A DNA stretch of 7,587 nt from Thermomicrobiales bacterium (GTDB lineage: Bacteria; Chloroflexota; Chloroflexia; Thermomicrobiales; UBA6265). The first letter of the stretch is position 1, and the number at the start of each line of letters is the position of its first letter. The stretch spans positions 1 through 7,587 of the forward strand of contig JAUJLY010000125.1 in assembly GCA_030447145.1 (NCBI GenBank), read 5' to 3'. The notes beneath the pieces were generated by a model, which saw nothing but the letters and a program-made list of their open reading frames with translations, ran no database searches and was not told the DNA's origin. A program made the position numbers and the translations under genes. This document shows, piece by piece, positions 5,731-7,587 of this stretch.

Positions 5731-6156
5731 TTACCTCGATGCTTCCTCGGCGGAGCGATAGGTTGGCGGCTTCGGCGGACGCTTGCGCTTGCCCGTCACC
5801 GTCTTGCTCATCTGCCGAATCTTCGAGAAGTTGCTGGCGACAGTAATCAGCGGCTTGACCGCTTCCTCTGTCATGTAATTCGTGGTATTGCGAACCCGGT
5901 TCACGGTTCCAGTCACTTCCTCAAGCAGCGGGATTACCCGATCCTTAATCTGGAAGGCCAGGAACGCCAACGCGGCCGTAATGCCCGCAAGCAGGATCAC
6001 CGTAACCAGCGAGAGCAACACAATAAAGATGATTGCGATGTCCCGGAGGCGCTCAAGCGCGGACTGATCTTCCCCACCCAGCAGGTACAACCCCACGATG
6101 ATGGCGATAAATACGACCGCGGCAACAACGCTGCCGATAATGGCCTTTTGCTTCAA
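5731..6156 (-). CDS. Two-helix membrane protein (DUF948-like architecture)
   Basis: A 141-aa protein with two predicted membrane helices: 5-27 (AIIGSVVAAVVFIAIIVGLYLLG) and 40-70 (IAIIFIVLLSLVTVILLAGI...). A cytoplasmic-looking segment follows, DRVIPLLEEVTGTVNRVRNTTNYMTEEAVKPLI, and then a basic Pro-rich tail (GKRKRPPKPP). The 'lleEvtgTvnrvrnTt' repeat-like stretch is reminiscent of DUF948-type proteins that accompany YtxH genes. The start is TTG, with AGGGAG (6165-6170) 8 nt upstream; no better start is seen. Only 12 nt separate it from the YtxH-like gene, so the two form an operon. Function is unknown; an envelope or stress role is inferred from the neighbour. Confidence 0.75.
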   Translation of the reverse strand: MKQKAIIGSVVAAVVFIAIIVGLYLLGGEDQSALERLRDIAIIFIVLLSLVTVILLAGITAALAFLAFQIKDRVIPLLEEVTGTVNRVRNTTNYMTEEAVKPLITVASNFSKIRQMSKTVTGKRKRPPKPPTYRSAEEASR

Positions 6157-6188
6157 CTCCCAAACTCCCTTTCCTGCTCCCTGCCCCT

Positions 6189-6225
6189 TGCAGGGCCGAC
6201 AGACTACCGGCCGATGCAGATTTTT
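6189..6225 (+). terminator. Weak imperfect hairpin with T-run, plus strand
   Basis: TGCA (6189-6192) and GGCCG (6194-6198) can pair with CGGCC (6208-6212) and TGCA (6215-6218), with a small internal bulge; GATTTTT follows (6219-6225). The shape suggests a rightward terminator, but no rightward gene ends here. The 126-bp gap 6157-6282 between the glucosidase and the two-helix gene shows no clear leftward terminator; a leftward promoter for the membrane operon is expected but I could not assign one. Confidence 0.2.
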
Positions 6226-6282
6226 GGCAGCATGCGACTCTTCTGGAGGCCCTTAGGACGCAACAACTGTTCCATGAGTGAA

Positions 6283-7587
6283 TCAGGAAACCGGTCCCGA
6301 CTCCGCTTGCTCCCGCCGATAGATCCTCGCCTCCCACGGTTGCAGAACGATGTCTGGCGTGTCTGCGTCTACCTTATTGTAGTTCCCGAGCAGCAGCTCG
6401 GCCCCGGCCCATCGCTGGGCATCGGGCACTTCGGCAGTCACCACATCCGATGAGAAATTGCCGAGAACCAGCAGTTCCACGTTGCCAAGCCTGCGGGTGA
6501 ATGCATAGATGTTGGGGTCCCGCTCCAGCAGCATATTGAAGTCTCCGAGCGCTACCACAGGATGCTCGTGACGCAGGTCGATGAGCCTCCGGTAATGGTG
6601 AAAGACGGAGTTTTCATCCGACATTTCCCCCTCCACGTTGATCTCGGCAGTATTCGGGTTGACGGGAAGCCAGGGAACACCGGTGGTGAATCCCCCCTTC
6701 TCCGAGCTGTCCCACTGCATGGGAGTTCGCGCGTTGTCCCTGGTTCCTGCGGCAACCTTCTGGAGGAGATGATCGGTCACGGCATCGCGCTGGAGCGCCT
6801 CCCGGTAGAAGTTGACCGTCTGGATGTCCTGAAAGTCAGCCCAGCTGGTGAACGGCATGTTCGTCATGCCGATCTCCTCGCCCTGATAGACGTAGGGCGT
6901 TCCCCGATGCATATGCAGCACGGTTCCCAGCATCTTTGCAGACTCAGCCCAGTACTGCCCGTCGTCGCCGAAGCGGGAGACGAACCGTGGCTGATCATGA
7001 TTATTCCAGTACAGGCGGTTCCACCCGATGTCCGCGAGGCCCACCTGCCAACGACCAAGCGAGGCCTTCAGGTCCAGCAGATCCAGCGGCTTCGCATCGA
7101 AGCGGCTGGTGATGTGATCCAGGTCCATGTGCTCGAACTGGAAGACCATATCGAGCTCTTGCCGGGCTGGATCGGTATAGAGGACTGCCTCCTCGATCGT
7201 CACCCCCGGCATCTCGCCTACGGTCAGGAGCCGGGCCTCCCGGCCGGCAAATACCTCACGGTACATCTCCTGGAGAAACTCGTGAATCCGCGGACCGTTC
7301 AGGTAGTATGGCGACCCGTCCCCATACATGCCCGGCCCCATAACGTGTCCATCCGGGACTGAGACGTCCTTCAAGATCATATTGATGACATCCATCCGGA
7401 AGCCATCTACCCCCCCGGTCCAGCCACCAGCTCATCATCTCGTAGACAGCATCACGGACGTCGGGATTCTCCCAATTCAGGTTTGGTTGCCGACGTGAAA
7501 AGAGATGCAGGTAATACTCACCCGTTGTCTCATCGAGCTACCAAGCAGATCCGCTGAAGAACGACCCCCAGTTGGTAGGCTCGGCAC
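6283..7587 (-). pseudogene. Broken GH13 alpha-glucosidase (oligo-1,6-glucosidase-like), N-terminus beyond the window
   Basis: The product would be an alpha-glucosidase of family GH13 (oligo-1,6-glucosidase/trehalose-6-phosphate hydrolase group), cleaving alpha-glucosidic bonds of small saccharides. Conserved pieces are present in order: EPTNWGSFFSGSAW, TGEYYLHLFSRRQPNLNWENPDVRDAVYEMMSWWLDRG, then GFRMDVINMI with the nucleophile Asp, LLTVGEMPG with the acid Glu, WNNHDQPRFVSRFG with the third Asp, RTPMQWD, and a normal C-terminal beta domain ending WEARIYRRE. Two lesions break it. A TAG occurs at 7540-7538 (minus strand), where homologues have SAW-x-LDE. An extra G in a run of seven (complement of C7410-7416) shifts the frame from WWLDRG to VDGFRMDVI. 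The 370-aa open frame from 7395 to 6283 begins inside the catalytic domain and cannot be a complete enzyme. Sequencing error at the homopolymer is possible, but would not explain the stop. Confidence 0.85.

Noticed and set aside
6179..6195. CCCTGC/GCAGGG 6-bp hairpin
   Set aside because: Short stem with no T-run in the leftward direction; it lies in the leader of the two-helix gene and gives no firm support for a terminator.
5302..6453. 383-aa open frame on the plus strand
   Set aside because: It lies antisense to the YtxH-like and two-helix genes, both with recognisable motifs and Shine-Dalgarno sites; its product is Arg/Gln/His-rich without a domain.
6562..7362. 266-aa open frame on the plus strand
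   Set aside because: Antisense shadow of the GH13 gene, whose catalytic motifs are evident on the minus strand.
7256..7438. 60-aa minus-strand frame starting MMSWWLDRGG
   Set aside because: It is the out-of-frame continuation of the GH13 gene across the G7 frameshift, not a separate gene.

Overview
The window reads as bacterial, moderately GC-rich DNA. It has short intergenic gaps, ATGA overlaps between coupled genes, clear Shine-Dalgarno sites and some TTG starts. The mix of genes (a YtxH-type protein, a two-helix envelope protein, a GAF protein coupled to a cytoplasmic subtilase, a GH13 glucosidase) would suit a Chloroflexota-like bacterium such as a Thermomicrobia relative. That placement is a weak inference from recall of protein styles; no rRNA or tRNA was recognised to fix it.

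Region 1 (1-2243, minus strand) is a compact replication-type operon of a probable integrated or plasmid-like element. In transcription order it encodes a 68-aa excisionase-like HTH protein, a protein with a CHC2-like primase zinc finger, a RepA-like hexameric-helicase ATPase, and the N-terminus of a protein resembling the winged-helix part of Spo11/TopoVI-A-like (WH-Toprim) proteins, which runs off the window. Together these look like a primase-helicase whose parts lie on separate polypeptides. A 9-mer, GGGAACGAT, recurs in two clusters at the two ends of the helicase gene and may be an iteron or origin signal. No integrase or attachment site is visible.

Region 2 (2244-3341) is a divergent control region packed with short direct and inverted repeats, followed on the plus strand by a 322-aa protein with a C-terminal CxxC...CxxxC zinc finger and no assigned function.

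Region 3 (3342-5145, plus strand) holds a translationally coupled pair: a GAF-domain sensor and a small cytoplasmic S8 (subtilisin-like) protease with an intact Asp/His/Ser triad but no signal peptide or propeptide. This sensor-protease pair is the best candidate here for an undescribed system. A perfect 18-bp hairpin lies downstream of it.

Region 4 (5320-7587, minus strand) holds a broken GH13 alpha-glucosidase gene (one in-frame stop and one frameshift in a run of seven Gs). Downstream of it is a two-gene envelope operon: a two-helix membrane protein and a YtxH-like protein. The envelope pair converges on the subtilase gene. No gap exceeds 300 bases; the longest is about 174 bases, at 5146-5319.
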